Below are positions 1-5,596 of a stretch of 9,948 nt of DNA, piece by piece; within the stretch, counting starts at the first letter, position 1, and the number at the start of each line of letters is the position of its first letter. Source of the stretch: Gemmatimonadota bacterium. GTDB lineage: Bacteria; Gemmatimonadota; Gemmatimonadetes; Gemmatimonadales; GWC2-71-9. The notes beneath the pieces were generated by a model. The model was not told the origin of the DNA. It saw only the letters and a program-made list of their open reading frames with translations, and did no database searches. The translations under genes were made by a program, and so were the position numbers. The DNA is taken from NCBI GenBank assembly GCA_003221825.1, contig QHUE01000050.1:1-9948 (forward strand), written 5' to 3'.

Positions 1-347
1 CCCGTGGTGCCGAGCAGGTTCGCGAGCAGGGCGCCCAGCCCCAGCATCCCGGTGTTAACGAGCGGAGTGCCGGCCAAAGACCCTTGCACGTGAATGCCGC
101 CCGTGACGACGAACAGCGCCCCGATGACGACGATGAAGCTCACGTACTCGTGGAACTTCTCGCGCAGTAGCTCGGGAGCGTTGATACCGAGGTACACGAG
201 AATCGGCGCGGAGATGACCAGGGCCACGAGCGCCTTGTTGCGGTTGTGATGCCACCACGTGGGCACGGCGAGCGGCGCGAGCGCGATCACTAGGAGTAGC
301 GCGACGAAGGGCAGGGCGGTGACGAGCGGAAGCGCAGAGCCGAGCAT
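1..347 (-). CDS. NhaD/ArsB-like Na+/H+ antiporter or citrate-type transporter (3' part beyond window)
   Basis: Inner-membrane ion or organic-anion carrier; the N-terminal 115 residues are visible and the reading frame is open at the left edge. The start ATG (347) is the only usable start, since the frame is closed by TAG further upstream with no ATG, GTG or TTG between. Visible are a hydrophobic segment at about residues 4-26, then WWHHNRNKALVALVISAP, then a second and third hydrophobic segment. After these come YVSFIVVIGALFVVTGGIHV and GTPLVNTGMLGLGALLANL ending in GTTG, the pattern I recognise from bacterial 'sodium:proton antiporter' proteins of the CitMHS_2/NhaD-like group. The substrate cannot be decided from this fragment. 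It is transcribed divergently from the chimeric gene at 359. No SD site is seen before the start. Family assignment is good; exact function is an inference. Confidence 0.8.
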   Translation of the reverse strand, partial: MLGSALPLVTALPFVALLLVIALAPLAVPTWWHHNRNKALVALVISAPILVYLGINAPELLREKFHEYVSFIVVIGALFVVTGGIHVQGSLAGTPLVNTGMLGLGALLANLLGTT

Positions 348-352
348 AAGTT
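347..352 (+). promoter_or_regulatory. Candidate leaderless -10 (TAAGTT) for the gene at 359
   Basis: TAAGTT matches TANNNT and lies 6 bases before ATG 359, placing a transcription start at or next to the start codon; there is no SD site. It overlaps the last base of the divergent gene's start-codon triplet. No good -35 match is seen. The same arrangement occurs at 3109 and 7324. Confidence 0.35.
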
Positions 353-358
353 GGACCC

Positions 359-3082
359 ATGCTGCTGCTAGTGCTGGCGCTCGCGCAAGCCCCTATCGCG
401 CTGCAGCCGGGTATGGTGATCACCCAGTCGGTCCGCGTGATTCCCAAGACGTATCGCCTGGCGGGTCCTCCCATCATCGTGCGCGGCGACGATGTCACGG
501 TCGATTTCCGCGGCGCGACGCTCGAGGGGATCGATCCCCAGGCTGATCGGGATCAAGCGCGCGACACCGCCATCGTGATCGACGGCGGCAGCAACATCCG
601 CATCACCAAGGCCAATATCCACGGCTATAAAATCGGTATCCTGGCGCGCGGCACGCGGCAGCTCACGCTGCGGAACAACGATCTCAGCGGCAATTGGAAG
701 CCCCGGCTCTTCAGTCTGGTCGAGCATGAGAGTCTGGTCGACTGGCTCTCGTTTCACCACAACGAGAACAACGAGTGGCTGCGGTTCGGCGCCGCCATCT
801 ACCTCCAGGATGTCGCCGGCGGCGAGTTGCGCGACAACCGCGCGGTGGGTGGCATGAATGGCTTGCTGCTGGTGCGGTCCGACGGCCTGAAGATTCGCGA
901 CAACATTTTCTCGTTCAACTCAGGGCTAGGCATCGGGCTCTACCGCTCGTCCGACGACACGATCATCCACAACCGGCTCGACTACAACGTCCGCGGCTAC
1001 AGCCATCGCTTCTATACGCGCGGCCAGGACTCGGCCGATCTGCTGCTGTTCGAGCAGAGCGCGCGGAACGTGGTCGCGCTCAATTCCCTCACCCACGGTG
1101 GCGACGGGATCTTCCTGTGGGCGGGGCAGACGACGATGGACTCAGGCGTTGGCGGCGCGAACGACAACCTGTTCTATGCGAACGACGTCAGTTACGCGAC
1201 GGCGAACGGCGTCGAGGCAACATTCAGCCGCAACGAGATCATCGGGAACCGCGCCTGGGGCAGCGAATACGGCGTGTGGGGCGGCTATAGCTACGACACC
1301 GAAATCATCGGCAACGATTTCCGCGGCAATCGGACCGGCATCGCCATCGAACACGGCCAGGACAATATCATCGCCAGCAACCGCTTCGATCGCGACTCGA
1401 CAGCCATTCGTTTGTGGGCGGATTCCATCGAGCCGTCGGACTGGGGTTATCCCAAACACCACGAAACCCGCAGCCGCAACTACCAGCTCCGCGGCAACGA
1501 ATTCATCGGCAACCACACGGTGCTGAGCGTGCGGAACACGACCGGGCTGGACACGCTCGCGCCTGTTCGCCGGCCGCCGCCGCGGATGTTCACCGGTGTC
1601 CAGCGGCCCAGCTCGCCGCTCACCGACCGCGATCGCTCCGCGATCATCGTGGACGAATGGGGACCGTACGACTGGGAATCACCCAAGCTCTGGCCGGTCG
1701 ACTCGACGCGCGCCGTTCCCTTGCGCCTGGCCACGCTCGGCCCCGCCGGCACGTGGAGTCTCGTGTCACACCGTGGGGTGACGACGCTGTCGCACACCAT
1801 CGGACGCATCGGCGATACGATCGCTGTGACGCCCGCTCGCGATTCGACGGGCGACTGGGATGTCACGCTCGAGTCCGGTGGGGTGCATTTCTCTTACGGG
1901 CGCTTCGAGCCGCGGATTGAGTGGACCGTGCGGTTCTCGCCCGATAGCGTGCCGAGACTGTTGCCGCGGCTGGACCTGATGTGGTACCGGCCGCCGGCAG
2001 CGTACGCGTTCCTGCCACAGAGCAACTGGTCACTCACGGCCACCGGCAGCGTGACACTGTCATCCGGGACGTATTCGTTGCGGACCATCAGCGATGACGC
2101 CGTGCGCGTCTGGATCGATGGCGCCCTGGCGATCGACGACTGGACGCCCCACGAGTCGCACATAGACCCGCTGGTGATCGACGCCGGCGCGCTCGCGAAT
2201 TCGATCGTCCGCTACCCGATCAACATGACGTTCTTCACGACGCCCGAGCGCCTCGAGATCGGCAATCACCCGCTCGTCTGCGCCGGCGCCAAGGCGACGC
2301 GCGAGGAAGCGCTCAAATACTATCGCGGCGTCGCTCGCGTCGAAGGGATCCGCGTTCAGACCTACACGAAGCTCATCTCGGCTCGGGAGATCGAAACGCG
2401 CTTTGGCCGTGACGCGATCTCCTACGACAAGCTCGTACTGGCCACGGGCTACTTCGATCACGTCAACAGGCTCGGCGTGCCCGGCGAAGATCTGCCGCAC
2501 GTGCACCACTACTTCGACGAAGCCCATCTCTCCTACGGCCAGGACGTCGTCGTCATCGGCGGCAAGAACTCCGCGGTCGAAGCGGCGCTGCAGCTGTTTC
2601 GCGCCGGCGCGCGCGTTACGATCGTGTATCGTGGCCCGATCTGGCCGAAGAGCGTGAAGTACTGGCTGCGTCCCGATCTCGAAAACCGGATCAAGGCCGG
2701 CGAAATCCACGCGCGGCTGAGCAGCCAGGTTGTCGAGATCACCGCCCGCGACGTGCTCGTGCGCGGGGCGCTCGGCAACGAAGAGCGCATCGCCGCGACC
2801 CGAATCTATCCGCTGATCGGCTTTCATCCCGACGTCGAGCTGTTCAAGCGGATCGGCATCGCGTTCGATCCAGAAACGGGACGTCCCGAGATCGATCCGG
2901 ATACACTGGAGACAACGGTCTCCGGCATCCACGTCGCGGGAAGTGTGACGGCCGGCACCAAGATTTCGGAGATCTTCATCGAGAACGGCCGCTTTGATGG
3001 TGAGAAGATCTTCGGCTCTTCGGCCGAACGGCAGCGTGCCCAAGACCTATACCAAGGGATTAGACGGGAAACAGGCGAGTAG
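359..3082 (+). CDS. Chimeric ORF: secreted beta-helix/PA14 protein fused to N-truncated YpdA-like disulfide reductase
   Basis: This 907-residue ORF joins two unrelated proteins. The N-terminus MLLLVLALAQA is a short signal-peptide-like segment. Residues ~35-395 form about ten parallel beta-helix rungs with repeating units such as GNDFRGNRTGIAIE and DNIFSFNSGLGIGLY (NosD/pectate-lyase-like fold, probably carbohydrate-binding). A beta-sandwich linker follows, then a PA14-like piece at ~545-603 (SDDAVRVWIDG, IDDWTPHES). From residue ~604 the sequence is YpdA-like (bacillithiol-disulfide reductase, NADPH/FAD): NSIVRYPINMTFFTTPE, LATGYFD at ~694, the NADPH-site GGKNSA at 734-739, and the FAD-site AGSVTAGTKISEIF at ~860. 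The reductase's first ~28 residues, with the GxGxxG FAD motif, are absent, so activity is doubtful. The two halves belong in different compartments. It is a recent in-frame deletion fusion or an assembly join. Confidence 0.85.
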   Translation: MLLLVLALAQAPIALQPGMVITQSVRVIPKTYRLAGPPIIVRGDDVTVDFRGATLEGIDPQADRDQARDTAIVIDGGSNIRITKANIHGYKIGILARGTRQLTLRNNDLSGNWKPRLFSLVEHESLVDWLSFHHNENNEWLRFGAAIYLQDVAGGELRDNRAVGGMNGLLLVRSDGLKIRDNIFSFNSGLGIGLYRSSDDTIIHNRLDYNVRGYSHRFYTRGQDSADLLLFEQSARNVVALNSLTHGGDGIFLWAGQTTMDSGVGGANDNLFYANDVSYATANGVEATFSRNEIIGNRAWGSEYGVWGGYSYDTEIIGNDFRGNRTGIAIEHGQDNIIASNRFDRDSTAIRLWADSIEPSDWGYPKHHETRSRNYQLRGNEFIGNHTVLSVRNTTGLDTLAPVRRPPPRMFTGVQRPSSPLTDRDRSAIIVDEWGPYDWESPKLWPVDSTRAVPLRLATLGPAGTWSLVSHRGVTTLSHTIGRIGDTIAVTPARDSTGDWDVTLESGGVHFSYGRFEPRIEWTVRFSPDSVPRLLPRLDLMWYRPPAAYAFLPQSNWSLTATGSVTLSSGTYSLRTISDDAVRVWIDGALAIDDWTPHESHIDPLVIDAGALANSIVRYPINMTFFTTPERLEIGNHPLVCAGAKATREEALKYYRGVARVEGIRVQTYTKLISAREIETRFGRDAISYDKLVLATGYFDHVNRLGVPGEDLPHVHHYFDEAHLSYGQDVVVIGGKNSAVEAALQLFRAGARVTIVYRGPIWPKSVKYWLRPDLENRIKAGEIHARLSSQVVEITARDVLVRGALGNEERIAATRIYPLIGFHPDVELFKRIGIAFDPETGRPEIDPDTLETTVSGIHVAGSVTAGTKISEIFIENGRFDGEKIFGSSAERQRAQDLYQGIRRETGE
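2150..2182 (+). other. Fusion junction between PA14 domain and truncated YpdA
   Basis: Residues 598-603 (HESHID) still match the PA14 pattern, while residues from 604-607 on (PLVIDAGALANSIV) match the end of the YpdA N-terminal Rossmann strand and the segment after it. The breakpoint therefore lies near 2162-2176. The octamer gatcgacg occurs at 2131-2138 and again at 2176-2183, a short homology close to but not exactly at the join. Confidence 0.6.
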
Positions 3083-3108
3083 TCCCTTCCCATCTCAGAT
3101 ACGCGGGC

Positions 3109-3114
3109 TAACTT
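3109..3114 (+). promoter_or_regulatory. Candidate leaderless -10 (TAACTT) for the gene at 3122
   Basis: TAACTT (TANNNT) ends 7 bases before ATG 3122 in the 39-base gap after the chimeric gene. No SD precedes the ATG, and an alternative TTG at 3113 would fall inside this hexamer. No convincing -35 is seen. Confidence 0.35.
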
Positions 3115-3121
3115 GCCAACA

Positions 3122-3670
3122 ATGTCCGAACTCCGCACCGCCCTCGCGGACGCGCTCGGCCCTCTGTACCGTATTGAGCGCGAGGTACGGCCGGTCGGTG
3201 AATACCGGCTGTTCGTCGCAACGCAGTCTCAAAACGGCACGGAGCTCCTCGTCAAAGTTCTGCCGGCCGCGTTGTCCCTCGGCATCGACGACCTGCAATT
3301 CGAGCGGGCCGTGCTGTTGATTGCCGAGCGGCTGCGCCATCCGAATCTCGTGCGGCCGCGCGGCGCCGGCCGCGCCGGGTCGTTCGTCTATCACACCCGC
3401 TCCTTCGTTCCCGGCACGACGCTGCGCGCCTGGATCGGCAACAACGGCGCGATCCCGCTCGCTCGAGCCGTAGAGATTTTGCGCGGCATCCTGAGCGGCC
3501 TCGCGCATGCGCATGACGCCGAGGTGGACGAGCCGCTCGAGCGCACCCGCACCCTACCGCTGTGGCTCACCGAATGGCTGCGCTTGCGCTGGGCGGATGC
3601 CGGCCGCGCGCTCGCGGCGATGCGGCCGCCGCCACCCTCCAGCTCGCAATCTTCCCAGCTCTTCGCCTGA
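3122..3670 (+). pseudogene. Ser/Thr protein kinase remnant lacking the catalytic core
   Basis: The 182-residue ORF keeps an N-lobe of bacterial Ser/Thr (PASTA/Hanks-type) kinases: YRIEREVRPVGEYRLFVAT in the glycine-loop position (a degenerate loop), the presumed ATP lysine K45 in LLVKVLP, FERAVLLIAERLRHPNLV (helix C to strand 4), the hinge-like YHTRSFVPGTTLRAWI, and helix E ending in GLAHAHDA at 126-133. In a kinase the HRDLKPxN catalytic loop and DFG should follow. Instead the sequence goes straight to EVDEPLERTRTLPLWLTEWL and an RWADAGRALAAMRPPP tail like the usual end of such proteins. About 100 residues or more appear to be missing in frame near 3520. I start at ATG 3122 rather than TTG 3113. 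It cannot phosphorylate as it stands; a retained binding or pseudokinase role is possible. Context gives no partner. Confidence 0.75.
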
Positions 3671-3741
3671 TCGTTCGCACCGCCCGAAACTTTCCCCGCC
3701 GCGGTAGCATATTGTATCCGTCCCTTTCTCCGGATCCCGAG

Positions 3742-3939
3742 ATGTTAAAGCCAGTCTTGCAGCTCGCTGCCGTGGGCCTCGTCGGAGTCTTCGTCTGGAA
3801 GGTTGCTGCGGCGTTCTTGCTGCCCGTGTTCTTCCTCATCTTCAAGATCGGCTTGATCGTCGGCTTGATCATGCTGGCCTTCTGGTACTTCAATAAAAAG
3901 GACCGTGGTAAAGAGGACACGCCCCCTGCGTCCAGCTAG
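3742..3939 (+). CDS. Small membrane protein of unknown function (65 aa)
   Basis: A 65-residue protein with two hydrophobic stretches: about residues 5-18 (VLQLAAVGLVGVFVWKVAAA) running into a longer one from ~24 to 48 (LLPVFFLIFKIGLIVGLIML). It ends in a charged tail (FNKKDRGKEDTPPASS), so it is probably a one- or two-pass inner-membrane protein with a cytoplasmic, lysine-rich end. I do not recognise a named family. The ATG at 3742 is preferred over in-frame upstream starts because those would overlap the kinase remnant. A weak GGA lies about ten bases before it, and AT-rich TAGCAT/TATTGT hexamers at 3705-3715 could be a -10. A strong hairpin terminator follows 20 bases after its stop, so it ends this transcript. 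Confidence 0.65.
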   Translation: MLKPVLQLAAVGLVGVFVWKVAAAFLLPVFFLIFKIGLIVGLIMLAFWYFNKKDRGKEDTPPASS

Positions 3940-3959
3940 TGTCCCCCGTAACACAAATC

Positions 3960-3995
3960 GAGGCGCGCCAAGGCTGAAGTAGCCTGGCGCGCCTC
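3960..3995 (+). terminator. Hairpin terminator after the small membrane gene
   Basis: The arms gaggcgcgcca (3960-3970) and tggcgcgcctc (3985-3995) pair perfectly over 11 bp. Inside them ggct/agcc add 4 bp after a single bulged A (3971), closing on a 5-base loop GAAGT. It lies between same-strand genes, 20 bases past a stop codon. The downstream T-run is weak (GTGCATTT). On the opposite strand the hairpin is followed by a T-rich stretch, but no minus gene ends here. Confidence 0.65.
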
Positions 3996-4003
3996 GTGCA
4001 TTT

Positions 4004-4023
4004 CCCCCCCGGTGAAAGGGGGG
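4004..4023 (+). promoter_or_regulatory. Ribosome-binding-site hairpin (C7/G6) before the TPR gene
   Basis: The only SD-like element of the gene at 4028 is AAGGGGGG, ending 4 bases before ATG. A run of seven C (4004-4010) can pair with the six G (4018-4023) across the short loop GGTGAAA, which would hide the ribosome-binding site. The pairing potential is visible; that it regulates translation is inferred. Confidence 0.35.
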
Positions 4024-4027
4024 CACC

Positions 4028-4414
4028 ATGACCAACTGGAAAATTGTCACCATCTCGCTGGCGCTCGCTTTGGGCTGGATCATGGGGAATCCGGCGGCCG
4101 CGCTGGGCCCCGCTCCAGAACCAGAGGCGGAGGTCCAGATGAGTATCGCCCGCGTCGAGTCTCTCACTCAGCATCTGCGCAGCAATCCTGAGGATGTCGG
4201 CGCGATGGAGGACCTCGCTGCGCTGTACATGTCGAACGGGTCCTATGACGCCGCGATCGGACCGCTGGCTCGAGCGCTGCAGCTCGATCCGCATCGCCGG
4301 AGCCTGTGGGTGGCGTTGGATGTTGCGGTGATCCGCTCGGGGCGCAAGATGATTACGGATGCGGAGCTGACAAAAATGGCGGCGCGGTTCAAGGAAGGTC
4401 TGGCTGTTGACTAA
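4028..4414 (+). CDS. Exported TPR-repeat protein of unknown role (128 aa)
   Basis: The N-terminus MTNWKIVTISLALALGWIMG (one lysine, then a hydrophobic core, then AAALG) is a signal peptide or a single membrane anchor, so the rest lies in the periplasm. Residues ~42-100 form one to two tetratricopeptide units: VESLTQHLRSNPEDVGAMED followed by LAALYMSNGSYDAAIGPLA and RALQLDPHRRSLWVALDVA. The C-terminal helix is KMITDAELTKMAARFKEGL. The arrangement resembles small CcmH/NrfG-like TPR modules that serve as protein-protein scaffolds, but no partner is named by the context. It is a single gene between a hairpin terminator upstream and a convergent terminator downstream. The start is fixed by the G-rich SD; an in-frame ATG at 4082 would cut off the signal. 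Confidence 0.75.
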   Translation: MTNWKIVTISLALALGWIMGNPAAALGPAPEPEAEVQMSIARVESLTQHLRSNPEDVGAMEDLAALYMSNGSYDAAIGPLARALQLDPHRRSLWVALDVAVIRSGRKMITDAELTKMAARFKEGLAVD

Positions 4415-4418
4415 AAGT

Positions 4419-4496
4419 GGCGGCGAAAGGCGGCAAATGGGCGGCAACTGCATTTGCCGCCCCTCGCCGCCGTCTTATTCGCCGCCTTTCGCCGCC
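4419..4496. terminator. Nested inverted repeat, probable bidirectional terminator between convergent genes
   Basis: The outer arms ggcggcgaaaggcggc (4419-4434) and gccgcctttcgccgcc (4481-4496) are perfect 16-bp complements that fill the gap almost stop to stop. Inside sits a second perfect hairpin, gggcggcaa (4439-4447) with ttgccgccc (4454-4462) and loop CTGCAT. Further GCCGCC units lie between. It serves the plus TPR gene (stop 4412-4414) and the minus lipoprotein gene (stop 4497-4499). Short A and T runs flank both sides. Confidence 0.6.
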
Positions 4497-5102
4497 TTAT
4501 TGATCCACCCACGTCGACCGCACGTCATACGTCACGTTGTAAACGAGTTGGTTGATCAGATGGCCGTACGCGTCGTTTGGATCGCGCGCCGAGAATGTCG
4601 GCGTGCTCCCGATGAACGACAGACCGCCGACCTCTTCCGTCGACGCGGCGCTCCGCCGCCACATGACGCCGCCGGTCCGCGTGTTCACGAGCCACACCGA
4701 CAACTCGACCGTGACCGACGCCCTGAGCACGGGCGCGAGGCCAGCGGTCAGCCCGCCGCGTGGCTTCACGTTGGAGATCTTCATGTGGCCGAAGAATGCG
4801 ACGGGGCAGCCGGTCGAGTCGGCTGCCGAGAAGACCCGGCTCGAATCCGTCGATGTAAACTCGCGGATCTCGATTCCGGTTTGCGCCGCGAGCACATACT
4901 CCTCGAAGCGACTCGTCGCGAACTGGTGCAGGTTGCCCTTGGCATTCTCGACCGAGAACTGGAACAGCCCGATGTTGTGGTAGGGCACCAGGTTCAAGGT
5001 CGGCGGGAGTAGCACGCGCTGGCGGGGAGGCCGGCGCGATCCGCCGCAACTGAGAGCGACCAGAATGATGAGGCAACGGACCAGGACGCGACACACGCGC
5101 AT
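4497..5102 (-). CDS. Lipoprotein of unknown function (201 aa)
   Basis: The N-terminus MRVCRVLVRCLIILVALSC has a positively charged start, a hydrophobic core and a lipobox-like end at C19 (ALS-C), followed by GGS, so it is probably a lipoprotein at the outer membrane or periplasmic face. The body NLVPYHNIGLFQFSVENAKG, then FATSRFEEYVLAAQTGIEIR, then VAFFGHMKISNVKPRGGL, then VTVELSVWLVNTRTGGVMWR alternates beta strands and helices. It recalls the periplasmic alpha/beta fold of CsgG, LpoB or GNA1162-type lipoproteins, but this is only a resemblance and I name no family. The start at 5102 is supported by GAGGT 5 bases upstream. It lies 50 bases after the cytochrome gene on the same strand and is probably the last gene of that unit. 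Its stop codon abuts the convergent terminator. Confidence 0.75.
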   Translation of the reverse strand: MRVCRVLVRCLIILVALSCGGSRRPPRQRVLLPPTLNLVPYHNIGLFQFSVENAKGNLHQFATSRFEEYVLAAQTGIEIREFTSTDSSRVFSAADSTGCPVAFFGHMKISNVKPRGGLTAGLAPVLRASVTVELSVWLVNTRTGGVMWRRSAASTEEVGGLSFIGSTPTFSARDPNDAYGHLINQLVYNVTYDVRSTWVDQ

Positions 5103-5103
5103 A

Positions 5104-5136
5104 GGGACCTCGCGATGAATAAATGGAGGGGGTCCC
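5104..5136 (-). promoter_or_regulatory. Possible hairpin over the lipoprotein ribosome-binding site
   Basis: In the 50-base gap before the lipoprotein gene, gggacc (5104-5109) and ggtccc (5131-5136) form a 6-bp inverted repeat around a 21-base AT-richer loop. On the minus transcript the second arm includes part of the SD (GAGGT) just before ATG 5102. The stem is short, so its significance is uncertain. Confidence 0.25.
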
Positions 5137-5152
5137 AACATAATGCTTTCGG

Positions 5153-5596
5153 TTACTTGAATGACTCTGTGGGCACCGTCACCGGTACGGGTTGCGCACG
5201 TATGTAGCTGACAATCTTCCATATAGCACCGGGCGACAGGATGCCGCCGTACGCCGGCATCCCGCGCGGACGGCCATAAAAGATGGACTGAAACAGCGCG
5301 CCGTCCGTCCCACCGTACCGCCAGCGGCCGTCGACGAGACTCGGTCCCACCCAGCCCGTCGCGCCGCCACCGTGGCAGCCGTCGCAATTCATGGCGCTGA
5401 AGATCTTGCCGCCATCGGCGACGACTGTGGAATCGGATGGGATGGGATTCTTGACCTCGACGGCTGGCGGCTGGTTGCCACCGGCGGCGACGTGATCGGG
5501 GTAGCGGATGGATGCGGGGATCCCCCCGCTTACGCCTGAGTCCGACCGGCCGCACGCGGCGACCACCGCGAGCAAGACTAGAGGCCGAAGATCCAG
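5153..5596 (-). CDS. c-type cytochrome lipoprotein, likely electron acceptor of the PQQ dehydrogenase
   Basis: A monohaem class I cytochrome c of about 147 residues. Counting from the CTG at 5596: MDLRPLVLLAVVAAC is a lipoprotein signal with the lipidated cysteine at 15. The haem-binding CDGCH is at 71-75, GPSLVDGRW follows, and the methionine axial ligand is in RGMPAYGG (M113). It ends in the helix AIWKIVSYIRAQ typical of the fold. The start is unusual: there is no ATG in the right place. CTG 5596 follows a strong SD (GGGAGG, 6 bases away) and gives an ideal signal. A TTG at 5575 is the alternative but has no SD and a shorter signal. The gene overlaps the 3' end of the dehydrogenase by 19 bases, which suggests translational coupling. 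It probably takes electrons from PQQ in the periplasm, as XoxG-type cytochromes do. The exact start is uncertain. Confidence 0.85.
   Translation of the reverse strand: MDLRPLVLLAVVAACGRSDSGVSGGIPASIRYPDHVAAGGNQPPAVEVKNPIPSDSTVVADGGKIFSAMNCDGCHGGGATGWVGPSLVDGRWRYGGTDGALFQSIFYGRPRGMPAYGGILSPGAIWKIVSYIRAQPVPVTVPTESFK

Noticed and set aside
55..498. 147-codon minus-strand ORF overlapping the left-edge gene
   Set aside because: Different frame from the antiporter, no membrane helices or motifs; the frame ending in GTTG with hydrophobic segments is the real one.
359..1560. The beta-helix half as NosD of nitrous oxide reduction
   Set aside because: Only the generic repeat fold is shared; no nosZ, nosF, nosY or nosL genes are nearby, and a PA14 domain is not part of NosD.
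2060..3043. 327-codon minus-strand ORF antisense to the YpdA part
   Set aside because: Low-complexity Asp/Arg-rich translation, a common by-product of high-G+C coding sequence; the plus frame has clear YpdA motifs.
3113..3121. TTG 3113 as the kinase-remnant start
   Set aside because: It would add only three residues, lies within the -10-like TAACTT, and has no SD; ATG 3122 fits better.
4004..4010. Poly-C tract as a phase-variation switch
   Set aside because: Seven bases is short, and it lies before the start codon where length changes would not shift a frame; an effect on the hairpin is the only plausible one.
4419..4496. CRISPR-like array from repeated GGCGGC/GCCGCC units
   Set aside because: Units are short, in inverted orientation, and without regular spacers; a nested hairpin explains them.
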